A program made the position numbers and the translations under genes. 64,000 bases of DNA from assembly GCA_964613805.1 (NCBI GenBank), contig CAZTJF010000021.1, forward strand, positions 3,125 to 67,124, read 5' to 3'. Positions 53,601 to 60,849 of the stretch are shown piece by piece. The notes under the pieces were generated by a model. It had not been told where the DNA came from. It did not search any database and worked only from the letters and a program-made list of their open reading frames with translations. How positions within the stretch are numbered: position 1 is the first letter of the stretch; the number at the start of each line of letters is the position of its first letter. Source of the DNA: XYD12-FULL-36-8 sp964613805. GTDB lineage: Bacteria; Bacteroidota; Ignavibacteria; Ignavibacteriales; Ignavibacteriaceae.

Positions 53601-53654
53601 CAACTAAAAGCCGGTGACTTTATATCTTCAAAGAAAATGTTGATTGTGAAATAA
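50625..53654 (+). CDS. Secreted phosphodiester glycosidase family protein with type IX sorting domain
   Basis: The 1009-residue protein has a signal peptide (LISLISAFLVFAQ). A NAGPA-like phosphodiester glycosidase domain (about residues 70-390) includes VLGAINGDYFG, NTRHPRTAVGFN, YFLVVDGRQPA and NLDGGGSSTM. A beta-propeller-like or Ig-like middle follows, then an FN3-type segment (VELISFSAELSGLQIILNWT) and the C-terminal sorting domain (LEQNYPNPFNPSTRI to KKMLIVK). It should be secreted by the type IX system and attached at the surface. Two parts of the C-terminal third look like repeat-derived insertions. The true substrate is unknown. Confidence 0.88.
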   Translation: MKRIYLYILISLISAFLVFAQDSTMTLVGPGVKYYKVFKPSIPWNITILEMDISNPNIKIKAELARDVLGTGFEKTSSMANRNNLSNHIVLGAINGDYFGISEPTNPYTFLSNSMIRGNEFTFGRSHIRSSFGFRSGDNKPVLNILNFSGTVTAANNSSRTIDLLNGVRDTNKLILYNKFIGATTLTNATGTEVKLQKIDEPAINSVLKFIATEKVSGIGSMSIGDNYILSGNGTASTFLTNNINVGDTVRLTIGTSPNVSSLTCLMGGGPRLITNGTRPSSFVGVEGFGDSHVNTRHPRTAVGFNADSTKVYFLVVDGRQPALSVGMSCAELADYMISIGCYQAVNLDGGGSSTMVVRNEIKNSPSDGSERSVGNALLAVAEIPTNQTIQSFQLLPRQILIDSTQTRKININATDLWGYPIVVDPTEFTWQILGINGMVDSLGFFIPYGTGTGKIIASISTLRDTIDVTVVSTIIPVWSFCAANGNIPGWFSETGSSERGLAYNQVNQHIYVVSRKSGNQVLILNANTGDQIGTLNTTGTSGGTFILNDVEVSDDGKIFAANLTVDASTSPFKIYMWNDESASAQNVISFSSPTAVRLGDKFTVAGSYADNSAVIYAAVGSSNKVFKWTMNAGSFNSVPTEITLSGVTNVGTSPAVYPKGLGAVNFYVNGNSIRPREFTSTGTFIGELSSAVIDSRSNAMRYIKSGQQEYLVVYQYGFPNENAKVLEVSAGLPNAVLLETTPSLGTNANTVGTSGDIAFRLYQQGVYIYYVLATNNGIAAYQLVNENEVPVELISFSAELSGLQIILNWTTATETNNHGFEIERCLTQSLSFNGSPSDKGKDLIQWEKIGFIPGAGNSSSTKSYSFVDNGIEIFGKYKYRLKQIDFDGTFEYSNEIEVQYSPTKFLLEQNYPNPFNPSTRIKYQVSSSTHVSLKVFDVLGNEIATLVDEYKPAGNYEVEFSIGDVRVSGIPHSGGQNPVTGIGCASGVYFYQLKAGDFISSKKMLIVK

Positions 53655-53791
53655 TTTTCGGGAGAAATCAAATTCGAGCAAACAGAAAGTTGAAAGAGTT
53701 GAAGTAATCAATTAATATTTTATTATCTTCACTAAGAAATTTAATAGGTACTCTTCAATAATCATTTAATCATTCATTTTAGGAGATTAAC

Positions 53792-54388
53792 ATGAACTTA
53801 GTTGACCGCGTGAAAAATCTGATCATCAGTCCCGCAACAGAGTGGGAAGTTATAAAAGGGGAAACGTGGACAGTTTCTGATCTGTTCACAAAGTACGCAA
53901 TTCTTCTCGCTGCAATTCCTGCAGTAGCGGGATTTCTCGGTTACACTTTCTTTGGTTTGTCCTATGGATTTGGCTCAATTAAATTAGGATTTGGCACATC
54001 GCTTACATGGGCAATTCTTACCTTCATCTTGTCACTTGTTGGAGTTTTTGTTCTTGGTTTTATAATTGATGCTCTTGCACCATCTTTTGGCTCCACAAAA
54101 GACATGGTTGCCTCTTTGAAAGTTGCCGTGTTCTCTTCAACACCAGCGTGGGTCGCAGGTATCTTAAATATCTTTCCCGTACTTGGCATTTTGGTGGTGA
54201 TTGCAAGCATTTACGGACTTGTACTGCTTTACATGGGATTAGAAAGAGTTAAAAGTGTTCCTAAGGAAAAAATGGTCGGTTATTTTGTTGTGGTTTTAAT
54301 TGCAGCAATACTTGTATATGTTGTTATTGGCGCTATTGTCAGTGCCATTGCATTCAGCAGCGTTGCATTTACCCGTCCAGCATTCTAG
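53792..54388 (+). CDS. YIP1 family membrane protein
   Basis: A 198-residue protein with an amphipathic start (LVDRVKNLIISPATEWEVIK) and about five transmembrane helices, as in the bacterial YIP1 family. The WEVIKGE element after the first helix is typical. The function in bacteria is unknown. AGGAGAT precedes the ATG at 53792. A strong terminator follows the stop codon by 23 bases, so it is probably monocistronic. Confidence 0.85.
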   Translation: MNLVDRVKNLIISPATEWEVIKGETWTVSDLFTKYAILLAAIPAVAGFLGYTFFGLSYGFGSIKLGFGTSLTWAILTFILSLVGVFVLGFIIDALAPSFGSTKDMVASLKVAVFSSTPAWVAGILNIFPVLGILVVIASIYGLVLLYMGLERVKSVPKEKMVGYFVVVLIAAILVYVVIGAIVSAIAFSSVAFTRPAF

Positions 54389-54718
54389 TTAGTTAAATGA
54401 AATTTTAATCATGGTCACGGAGCAATTCGTGACCATTTTTTATTTGTGAAATTTTAATAAGATTCTAAGTCTGTTCTTATCTTATTCTTATCACAAATTT
54501 CAATACTTAAGCAAAATTTATATTTACTATTTTTGAAATAGATTTTTTTTCAAAACTTATCGGTTTTCAAACGGATGTTTAAATACTCCAAAGAACTCAA
54601 TTTACCGGTTTGATTTTTTTTCGATTGAGCATTATTGTGGTTTTACACAAGTTTGCATTAAGGAATTCAGAGTTGACTGATATGACAAATCGGGGAAATA
54701 CTTTAAAGGCACAAATAG
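54389..54718. other. Intergenic region, 330 bases
   Basis: It holds the terminator of the YIP1 gene at its left end and then AT-rich sequence with several T-runs. Promoters for the next gene are expected, but no clear TTTG/TAnnTTTG pair was found. No ORF of substance was seen. Confidence 0.5.
54411..54442 (+). terminator. Rho-independent terminator after the YIP1 gene
   Basis: ATGGTCACG (54411-54419) pairs perfectly with CGTGACCAT (54428-54436), with a loop of eight bases and then TTTTT. A nine-base-pair stem 23 bases past the stop codon. Confidence 0.88.
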
Positions 54719-55072
54719 ATGACGAGTGCACCCTTTAATTATAAATCCTTTGGGAATGTAATTCGCTGGACAGCAAAATTAACAAGCTTACTAAGCATTG
54801 GAATTCTCCTATTATTCTTTATTGGGGAAGGATTCAATCCCACAAAACTGAGTCTGAAAGAATGGATGTTTTTTCTCTTTTTTCCCCTCGGTGTAATGCT
54901 TGGTTTATTAATAGGATGGAAGAAAGAATTTATCGGCGGTTTGATTGCCATACTAAGCTTAACCGCATTTTGTTTGTTGGAAACCATAAACGGGGGTTTT
55001 CCAGGATTGGCATTTTTCGTTTTTGCTTTGCCGGGACTTTTATTCCTTATATCACATTTTGTTACATGTTAA
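54719..55072 (+). CDS. Small membrane protein, hypothetical (DUF7670-like)
   Basis: A 117-residue protein with four transmembrane helices (about 18-40, 48-64, 67-85 and 92-112) and short loops (IGEGFNPTKLSLKEW). It resembles small four-helix proteins annotated as DUF7670; I am not certain of that name. It precedes a lipoprotein gene by 57 bases. Confidence 0.6.
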   Translation: MTSAPFNYKSFGNVIRWTAKLTSLLSIGILLLFFIGEGFNPTKLSLKEWMFFLFFPLGVMLGLLIGWKKEFIGGLIAILSLTAFCLLETINGGFPGLAFFVFALPGLLFLISHFVTC

Positions 55073-55129
55073 TTAGACGAGCATAAAATTAACCAAACAA
55101 ATCTTTCCCTAAAAAGTGATTGAGATTTT

Positions 55130-55633
55130 ATGAAAAAAAGTATTGTCTGTCTGCTTGTCGCAACGATGCTTTTTCAAATCGGCTGCAGCAGCTTTACACA
55201 AATTCCTTATCCTACCGATGAAAGAAAAAGTGGGAAAGAAATTCGACAGCTCAATTACTTCGGCGAGAGATTAAGCTCAAAAATTCAACTCACGAACTCT
55301 GTTGAAATTGAAGCTTATTGGCTGAATCTGAACGATGATAAGCTTTACTTCTTAACCGAGGGATTGGATGATACTTCTTCAGTTGGGATTGATAAGATCA
55401 ATACCGTAAGATTTTACGATGAATATGGTGGATGTATGAAGGGTGGTTGGTTGGGCTTAGGTCTAACAATTCTTGAGGGATTTATATTGTGGGGTCTTTC
55501 CTCGGGCAACACGGGTCATCCTAGCGCTGGCATAGCGATAGTGGTTGCTGGTCCTGCGACAATCTTATTAAGCACACTCTATGGAATTCTCTTTATGGGG
55601 GAAAGAGAATTTAACTTTGTTCAAAACAAATAA
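55130..55633 (+). CDS. Lipoprotein, hypothetical
   Basis: A 167-residue protein with a lipoprotein signal FQIGC (Cys19). A mature beta-rich domain follows (SSKIQLTNSVEIEAYWLNLN, VGIDKINTVRFYDE), then a glycine-rich hydrophobic hairpin (GGWLGLGLTILEGFILWGLS and a second helix) near the C-terminus. It may span or associate with the membrane. No known family is recognised. Confidence 0.65.
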   Translation: MKKSIVCLLVATMLFQIGCSSFTQIPYPTDERKSGKEIRQLNYFGERLSSKIQLTNSVEIEAYWLNLNDDKLYFLTEGLDDTSSVGIDKINTVRFYDEYGGCMKGGWLGLGLTILEGFILWGLSSGNTGHPSAGIAIVVAGPATILLSTLYGILFMGEREFNFVQNK

Positions 55634-55672
55634 TTATTGCTACTAATTACACGAATTATTAAATAAGTTAAT

Positions 55673-57247
55673 ATGAAAAACGCATTTTTAATTTTGCTTC
55701 TTCTTTGTTTTACAGCAAGTCTTATCGCCCAATCAAGTTTAGATACAACACTCCAAAACGTTAAAACACAATACCAGGTTGTGGGGATGTCGGTTGCAGT
55801 TGTTAAGGGCGATACAATTGTATTCTCAAAAGGTTATGGATTAAGAGATATTGGGCGAAGTTTGTCTGTTAATGACAGCACGGTTTACCGGATCGCCTCT
55901 ATTTCTAAAATGATTACCGCCGCAGCGCTGATGATTCTTTACGAGCAGGGATTATTCAATCTTGATGATGATGTGAGCAGCTATCTTGGATTTACTTTGA
56001 GGAATCCGAGTTATCCAAACGATGTAATTACCTTTAGAAAAATTCTTTCCCACACATCAAGTTTAAGAGATGGAACCGGATATGATTCTTTCCTTTCTAC
56101 AACTTACAATAACAATCCGCCGCCCGCGCTTCAATCGTTGTTAGTCTCTGGCGGAAGCTATTACACTGCCAATATGTTTAGCAGCACAAGATCGCCATCA
56201 TCAAATTATTTTGAATATGCCAACATCAATTTTGGTGTAGTTGGAACATTGATCGAAAGAATATCAAATCAGCGGTTTGATATTTTTTGCAAAGAAAAAA
56301 TTTTTCAGCCGCTTGGCATCATTGGTAGCTTTAACATTCAAGATATTCCCAACATAAACAATGTAGCTGTGCTTTACCGAAAAAGCGGTAGCAGTTGGGT
56401 TGCTCAAACAGATAATTACAATGGAATTAAGCCGCCGCCAAGAAACTTGTCTGGTTATGTGATAGGCACTAATGGAGTGATTTTCGGACCACAAGGTAGT
56501 TTGAGAATTAGTGCCAATGACCTATCAAAATTTATGATGACAATAATGAATGGCGGCATTCTCGGCGATGTAAGAATTTTGAATGATACAACGGTTGATA
56601 GAATGCTCAATCCAAATTGGATTTACAACGGATCAAACGGCAACAATTATTATGGCATCTTTAATACTTATGCAATTGGTAATCATCGAACATCCAATTT
56701 ACTTCCTGGTGAAACATTATATGGTCATCCGGGCGAAGCTTATGGTTTGATAAGCGATATATATTTTTCCAAAATTAAAGATTACGGAATCGTCTTGATC
56801 ACCAACGGTGGAGTTTGGGGTAATGGAAATTACAGCGGTTGGTACAACATTGAGGAAGGTGTTTATAAAGCATGTTACAGCCAATTAGATAGTTTGACTG
56901 TTGGAATTGAAAACAACAAAAATTTTTTACCTTCGGGGTTTATGCTTTATCAGAACTATCCGAATCCGTTTAATCCCACAACAAGGATAAGTTGGCAGTC
57001 TTCGGTCGGCAGTTGGCAAACACTAAAAATTTATGACATGCTTGGCAATTTAGCAGCTACGCTTGTTGATGAATACAGACCTGCTGGTACTTATGAAGTT
57101 GATTTTAATCCAGCATCCAGCAACTTGTATCCAGCATCAGATAACGGAATCTCGTCTTTTGCAATCGGATACGCTTCCGGTATTTATTTTTGTCAACTGC
57201 GTATTGACGAGAAAGCAAAAACGATGAAGATGATTTTACTTCGTTAA
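55673..57247 (+). CDS. Secreted serine hydrolase (beta-lactamase family, class C-like) with type IX sorting domain
   Basis: The 524-residue protein has a signal peptide ending LIAQ. The beta-lactamase/DD-peptidase fold shows S76xxK79 (ASISKM), Y182-A-N (YANINFG) and an HPG motif (GHPGEAYG) in the place of the KTG box. This group includes esterases and D-aminopeptidases as well as penicillin-recognising enzymes, so antibiotic resistance should not be assumed. The C-terminus carries the sorting domain YQNYPNPFNPTTRISW to KMILLR. Residues about 478-502 look like a repeat-derived insertion into that domain. Confidence 0.9.
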   Translation: MKNAFLILLLLCFTASLIAQSSLDTTLQNVKTQYQVVGMSVAVVKGDTIVFSKGYGLRDIGRSLSVNDSTVYRIASISKMITAAALMILYEQGLFNLDDDVSSYLGFTLRNPSYPNDVITFRKILSHTSSLRDGTGYDSFLSTTYNNNPPPALQSLLVSGGSYYTANMFSSTRSPSSNYFEYANINFGVVGTLIERISNQRFDIFCKEKIFQPLGIIGSFNIQDIPNINNVAVLYRKSGSSWVAQTDNYNGIKPPPRNLSGYVIGTNGVIFGPQGSLRISANDLSKFMMTIMNGGILGDVRILNDTTVDRMLNPNWIYNGSNGNNYYGIFNTYAIGNHRTSNLLPGETLYGHPGEAYGLISDIYFSKIKDYGIVLITNGGVWGNGNYSGWYNIEEGVYKACYSQLDSLTVGIENNKNFLPSGFMLYQNYPNPFNPTTRISWQSSVGSWQTLKIYDMLGNLAATLVDEYRPAGTYEVDFNPASSNLYPASDNGISSFAIGYASGIYFCQLRIDEKAKTMKMILLR

Positions 57248-57251
57248 GCAT

Positions 57252-57308
57252 TTTTCATTCCACGATCCACTTCTGATAACATCTTTCCCCGGAATTTGTA
57301 ATTCTTTT
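57252..57308. repeat. Degenerate direct copy of the 3' end of the adjacent hydrolase gene
   Basis: The stretch around CCACTTCTGATAACATC and GAATTTGTAATTCTTTT closely matches 57403-57457, the last codons (minus strand) of the gene ending at 57402. Spacing is about 150 bases. It has small indels, so no frame is preserved; it looks like the tail of a lost second copy. Confidence 0.7.
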
Positions 57309-57401
57309 CTTTCTGATTTGACTTAAAGGGGGGTTTTTTGTTTTTACTAAATCCATTGAGTAAAATTACTCAGTGCGTTGAGTAGACTCATATCGGTTTA
57401 T

Positions 57402-58397
57402 TTATTTCCCAATCCACTTCTCATAACATCTCTTACCCCAGAATTTGTAATTCTTTTTTTCGTATTCTGTTCCGGAGAGAATGCTTTGAATAAATCCGTT
57501 CCTTTCCACAAGAACTGTATGGAAAATTTCTGCGTTGGGGTTTTCTTTTAAGTGAAATTGTACCCGTTCATTAAGAGTTGTGTAACGAGCGAATGATGTG
57601 TCGCTTTCATCTGTAAATTCAAAATCTTTTTCTAATCTTTCCTTCATCATCTTGCTTCTGTAATAAGTTCCGCCGGTTAGACTTACAATATTCTTTCCAT
57701 TAATTTTTACATCTCTGTCGTCGTAAGCAATAACACTTAGATAATGATCTTCTGATTCTTTAAGCCATTCAATTATTTTTTCACCATGATTAAGCGAGTC
57801 CTCATAACCATAATTGCTATCGAGAAAAGTAATTCGTTCCACATTGCTGGGAATTTTCTCTACGCTGTTAAGAAATCCAAAGATGAAACTGCCGCCGCCG
57901 CTGTGTCCGCTTAAAACAATTTTAGTATCAAAAGATTGAAACATGCTTGCTAACGAATCAACCAATGACCTAATGACTATATGACTATTTTCCCTTTCCC
58001 TTCTCCACTTTGGCCAACTTTTATCATCAGTCATAAGATAAGCAACAATTATGTTTGCATCTTTGTAGTGTTCTCTTAAAAATCTTGTCTGTGCCCCAAT
58101 ATGCTGAATGTCGTAATGCCAATCATCTTCCGGTTTAATTTTCTTTCCTATTGTCCACTCGATAGAATTGCCATTTGGGAGGGCATAAAGTATCAAAAGA
58201 GTTTTCTTATCCTGCATAAACATTTCTTTTGAGGGAGCGTTGATGTGAACACTGATTTCAGGATTAAATCGCATTGTTAAGATTCTCTCACCGAAGTGTT
58301 CGCTTCTAATAAACTTTTCAAAACTATTTGAGTTAATTGAGGATTGTGCGGCTATAATCTTAGAAATTAATAAGATGAGAATTAATATAAATTTCAT
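57402..58397 (-). CDS. Exported alpha/beta hydrolase-like protein
   Basis: A 331-residue protein with a signal peptide (FILILILLISKIIAAQ). The likely nucleophile elbow is IVLSGHSGGGSFIF (GHSGGG) near residue 165, preceded by LLILYALPNGNSIEW. It resembles uncharacterised exported hydrolases. The end YKFWGKRCYEKWIGK is partly duplicated downstream (57252-57308). It is convergent with the serine hydrolase gene. Substrate unknown. Confidence 0.75.
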   Translation of the reverse strand: MKFILILILLISKIIAAQSSINSNSFEKFIRSEHFGERILTMRFNPEISVHINAPSKEMFMQDKKTLLILYALPNGNSIEWTIGKKIKPEDDWHYDIQHIGAQTRFLREHYKDANIIVAYLMTDDKSWPKWRRERENSHIVIRSLVDSLASMFQSFDTKIVLSGHSGGGSFIFGFLNSVEKIPSNVERITFLDSNYGYEDSLNHGEKIIEWLKESEDHYLSVIAYDDRDVKINGKNIVSLTGGTYYRSKMMKERLEKDFEFTDESDTSFARYTTLNERVQFHLKENPNAEIFHTVLVERNGFIQSILSGTEYEKKNYKFWGKRCYEKWIGK

Positions 58398-58581
58398 TGA
58401 TTCTGATAAAACATTTTTACTTCGTCAAACTTAGCGTCTTAGCGGCTCTGCGGCAAATAAATTTTTACTGCAAGGACGCGAAGGTGCAAAGGAAATCACA
58501 ATAAACCAGATTCGGTTATCAAAGCATGGTTCTTATGAAATTATCAGTTAAATTTGACACGGTTTTCAAAAATAAACTTGA

Positions 58582-58989
58582 ATGAAAATGAAATGCCCTG
58601 TTTGTGATGAGCTGATGATTGTTCTCGAGCTCGAAGAAATCGAAATAGACTACTGCACTGAATGCGAAGGCATTTGGCTGGATGGCGGCGAGCTTGATCT
58701 TTTGCTTGAGGAAGCATCCGAGAAAGAAGAAGTATTATCCTCTTTTAAAGTTGATGACAGTTCAAGCGAGGAGAAAATTAACTGTCCTATTTGTCTTAAG
58801 AAAATGGAAAAGGTTTTGGTGGGATCAGAAAGTAAAATTTTACTTGATAGATGCAAAAACAAACATGGACTCTGGTTCAACAAAGGGGAATTGTTCGAAG
58901 TTGTAAAGCTCGGCAGCTTAGATGAGGAAAATAAAATTTTAACATTGCTGAAAGAAATATTTAAACATAAACTAACCGGAGGTTCATAA
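58582..58989 (+). CDS. Zinc-ribbon protein with two TFIIB-type motifs
   Basis: The 135-residue protein carries two zinc-ribbon units: CPVCDELM...CTECEGIWLDGGEL (residues 5-37) and CPICLKKM...CKNKHGLWFNKGEL (residues 72-109). This is the zf-TFIIB family. The second unit has one Cys replaced by His. Its stop codon is immediately followed by, and overlaps, the LemA gene start, and an M48 peptidase follows, suggesting one operon for membrane-protein quality control. That role is inference. Confidence 0.87.
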   Translation: MKMKCPVCDELMIVLELEEIEIDYCTECEGIWLDGGELDLLLEEASEKEEVLSSFKVDDSSSEEKINCPICLKKMEKVLVGSESKILLDRCKNKHGLWFNKGELFEVVKLGSLDEENKILTLLKEIFKHKLTGGS

Positions 58990-59543
58990 TGGCTTTAATA
59001 ATTGTGCTTGCAATTATTGCATTCTTGGTTTTCTTTGTTGTATCAATGTACAACTCATTGATACGGCTTCGCAATCAGGTTAAGAATGCGTGGTCACAGA
59101 TTGATGTTCAACTTAAACGACGCCACGATCTTATTCCCAATTTGCTTGAAGCAGTAAAAGGATACATGGTTCACGAACGAGAAACTTTACAGAACATAAC
59201 AAATGCGCGTACTCAAGCAATGAGTGCAACCACTGTTGAAGATAAATCCAAAGCTGAACTAAAACTTACTGATGCAATGACAAAGTTTAATCTTGTTGTT
59301 GAGAATTATCCCGACTTAAAAGCAAACCAGAATTTTCTTTCACTTCAGGAAGAATTATCGTCAACCGAAAATAAAATTTCTTTTTCACGCCAGAATTATA
59401 ATGATCAGGTTCTTTACTACAACAATAAGATTGAAATGTTTCCGTCAAACATCCTTGCCGGGATGTTTAATTTCGCCAAAGAATCTTTCTTTGAATTAGA
59501 AGATAAAGGTGAAAGAGCTGTTCCCAAAGTCAGTTTCAATTAA
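58989..59543 (+). CDS. LemA family protein
   Basis: The 184-residue protein has one N-terminal membrane helix followed by helical bundles. The LemA signature is clear: YNSLIRLRNQVKNAWSQIDV, QLKRRHDLIPNLLEAVKGYM, and NYPDLKANQNFLSLQEELSS, then SRQNYNDQVLYYNNKI and FPSNILAGMF. LemA proteins are often found with M48 peptidases, as here (next gene 22 bases on). The function is poorly known. Confidence 0.95.
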   Translation: MALIIVLAIIAFLVFFVVSMYNSLIRLRNQVKNAWSQIDVQLKRRHDLIPNLLEAVKGYMVHERETLQNITNARTQAMSATTVEDKSKAELKLTDAMTKFNLVVENYPDLKANQNFLSLQEELSSTENKISFSRQNYNDQVLYYNNKIEMFPSNILAGMFNFAKESFFELEDKGERAVPKVSFN

Positions 59544-59565
59544 TCACTAACCGGGCAACTGATAC

Positions 59566-60804
59566 ATGTGGGAATTAATTAGGGCAAACCAGCGTAAATC
59601 ATTCTGGCTTTTCGTCTGCATGGGACTTCTGCTTTTGCTATTGGGATATGCAATCGGAAGCAGTTTCATTCCCGATGGCGGCGGTTCATTCGGTGTTCTT
59701 ATCGCCCTGACGATTTGGATTGTCCTTTCAATCGTCAGCATTGCATTTGGAAGCAATATTCTTTTAGCAATAAGTAATGCAAAGGAAGTTACTCTTGATG
59801 TTCATCCGCAGCTTTTTAATGTTGTTGAAGAAATGAAAATTGCTGCCGGACTTCCAAACATTCCGAAGATTTATATTATCAATCAAGAAGCGCCGAATGC
59901 TTTTGCAACCGGAATAAAACAGGAGAACAGTGCAATTGCCGTAACAGCCGGGCTTTTATCAAAGCTTAACCGCGATGAATTGCAAGGAGTTATTGCTCAC
60001 GAAACGGGACACATTTTTAATCGTGATATTAGGTTTATGACTATGGCAGGAATTATGCTCGGAAGTATCGTGTTGATTTCAGAAATTTATTTTAGAGGAA
60101 TGTGGATTTCGGGAGGAGGCAGAAGATACAGTTCTAAATCGACCAAAAGCAGCGGGCAGGCACAATTAATTATTATGATAGCCGCAATTGCTCTCGCCAT
60201 CTTGGCTCCGATTTTAGCTCGGTTTCTTTATCTCGCCATCTCAAGGAAAAGAGAATATCTTGCCGACGCTACCGCGGTTAGATTTACAAGATATCCAGAA
60301 GGACTCGCATCAGCTCTTGAAAAAATATCCGAATCAAATTTGGATTTACCAACCGCAAACAAAGTCACCGCACCCATGTACATTGTTAATCCTTTAAAAG
60401 AAGAAGGAATGAAAATCGCAGACTTAACAAGTACACATCCGCCAATTTCTGAAAGGGTAAGAATTTTAAGAAGCATTTCGCAGGGAGCAGGTTTTATTGA
60501 TTATCAAAATGCTTTTGATAAGATAAAGAGAAAATCATCACCCATCATTCCCGCATCAGCATTGGCTAATCAGGAAAAAGTTGAAATTAGAAAGCCGGGA
60601 GAATCACTTCCCTCGGGTGAAACCATTAAGCAGCAAAAGAGAACATTGGGCAACTTAATGATGACGGTGAATAATTATTCTTTTATTAATTGCGTCTGCG
60701 GAATGAAAATAAAACTTCCTGCCGGCTTTGGAATGAATAGACCAAAAGTTACCTGTCCACGATGTGGACATGTGAACCAAGTCGTTGCCAACAAAACTAT
60801 TTGA
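59566..60804 (+). CDS. M48 family membrane metallopeptidase with C-terminal zinc ribbon
   Basis: A 412-residue HtpX/Ste24-like protease. Transmembrane helices lie at about 14-34 and 40-62, the zinc motif HETGH is in GVIAHETGHIFNRDIR (near residue 145), two more helices follow, and the third ligand Glu is in KREYLADATAVRFT. The C-terminal 45 residues form an additional zinc-ribbon (CVCGMKIKLP...CPRCGHVNQ), not part of the core enzyme. It is the last gene of the zinc ribbon-LemA-M48 cluster and probably acts in membrane proteostasis. Confidence 0.93.
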   Translation: MWELIRANQRKSFWLFVCMGLLLLLLGYAIGSSFIPDGGGSFGVLIALTIWIVLSIVSIAFGSNILLAISNAKEVTLDVHPQLFNVVEEMKIAAGLPNIPKIYIINQEAPNAFATGIKQENSAIAVTAGLLSKLNRDELQGVIAHETGHIFNRDIRFMTMAGIMLGSIVLISEIYFRGMWISGGGRRYSSKSTKSSGQAQLIIMIAAIALAILAPILARFLYLAISRKREYLADATAVRFTRYPEGLASALEKISESNLDLPTANKVTAPMYIVNPLKEEGMKIADLTSTHPPISERVRILRSISQGAGFIDYQNAFDKIKRKSSPIIPASALANQEKVEIRKPGESLPSGETIKQQKRTLGNLMMTVNNYSFINCVCGMKIKLPAGFGMNRPKVTCPRCGHVNQVVANKTI

Positions 60805-60849
60805 ACTTACTCATCATATTAGAATCGTCTAATCCTCAAACTATAAAAT

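Noticed and set aside
55673..57247. Antibiotic-resistance beta-lactamase
   Set aside because: The KTG box is replaced by HPG and the protein carries a secretion sorting domain; this group is mostly esterases and peptidases.
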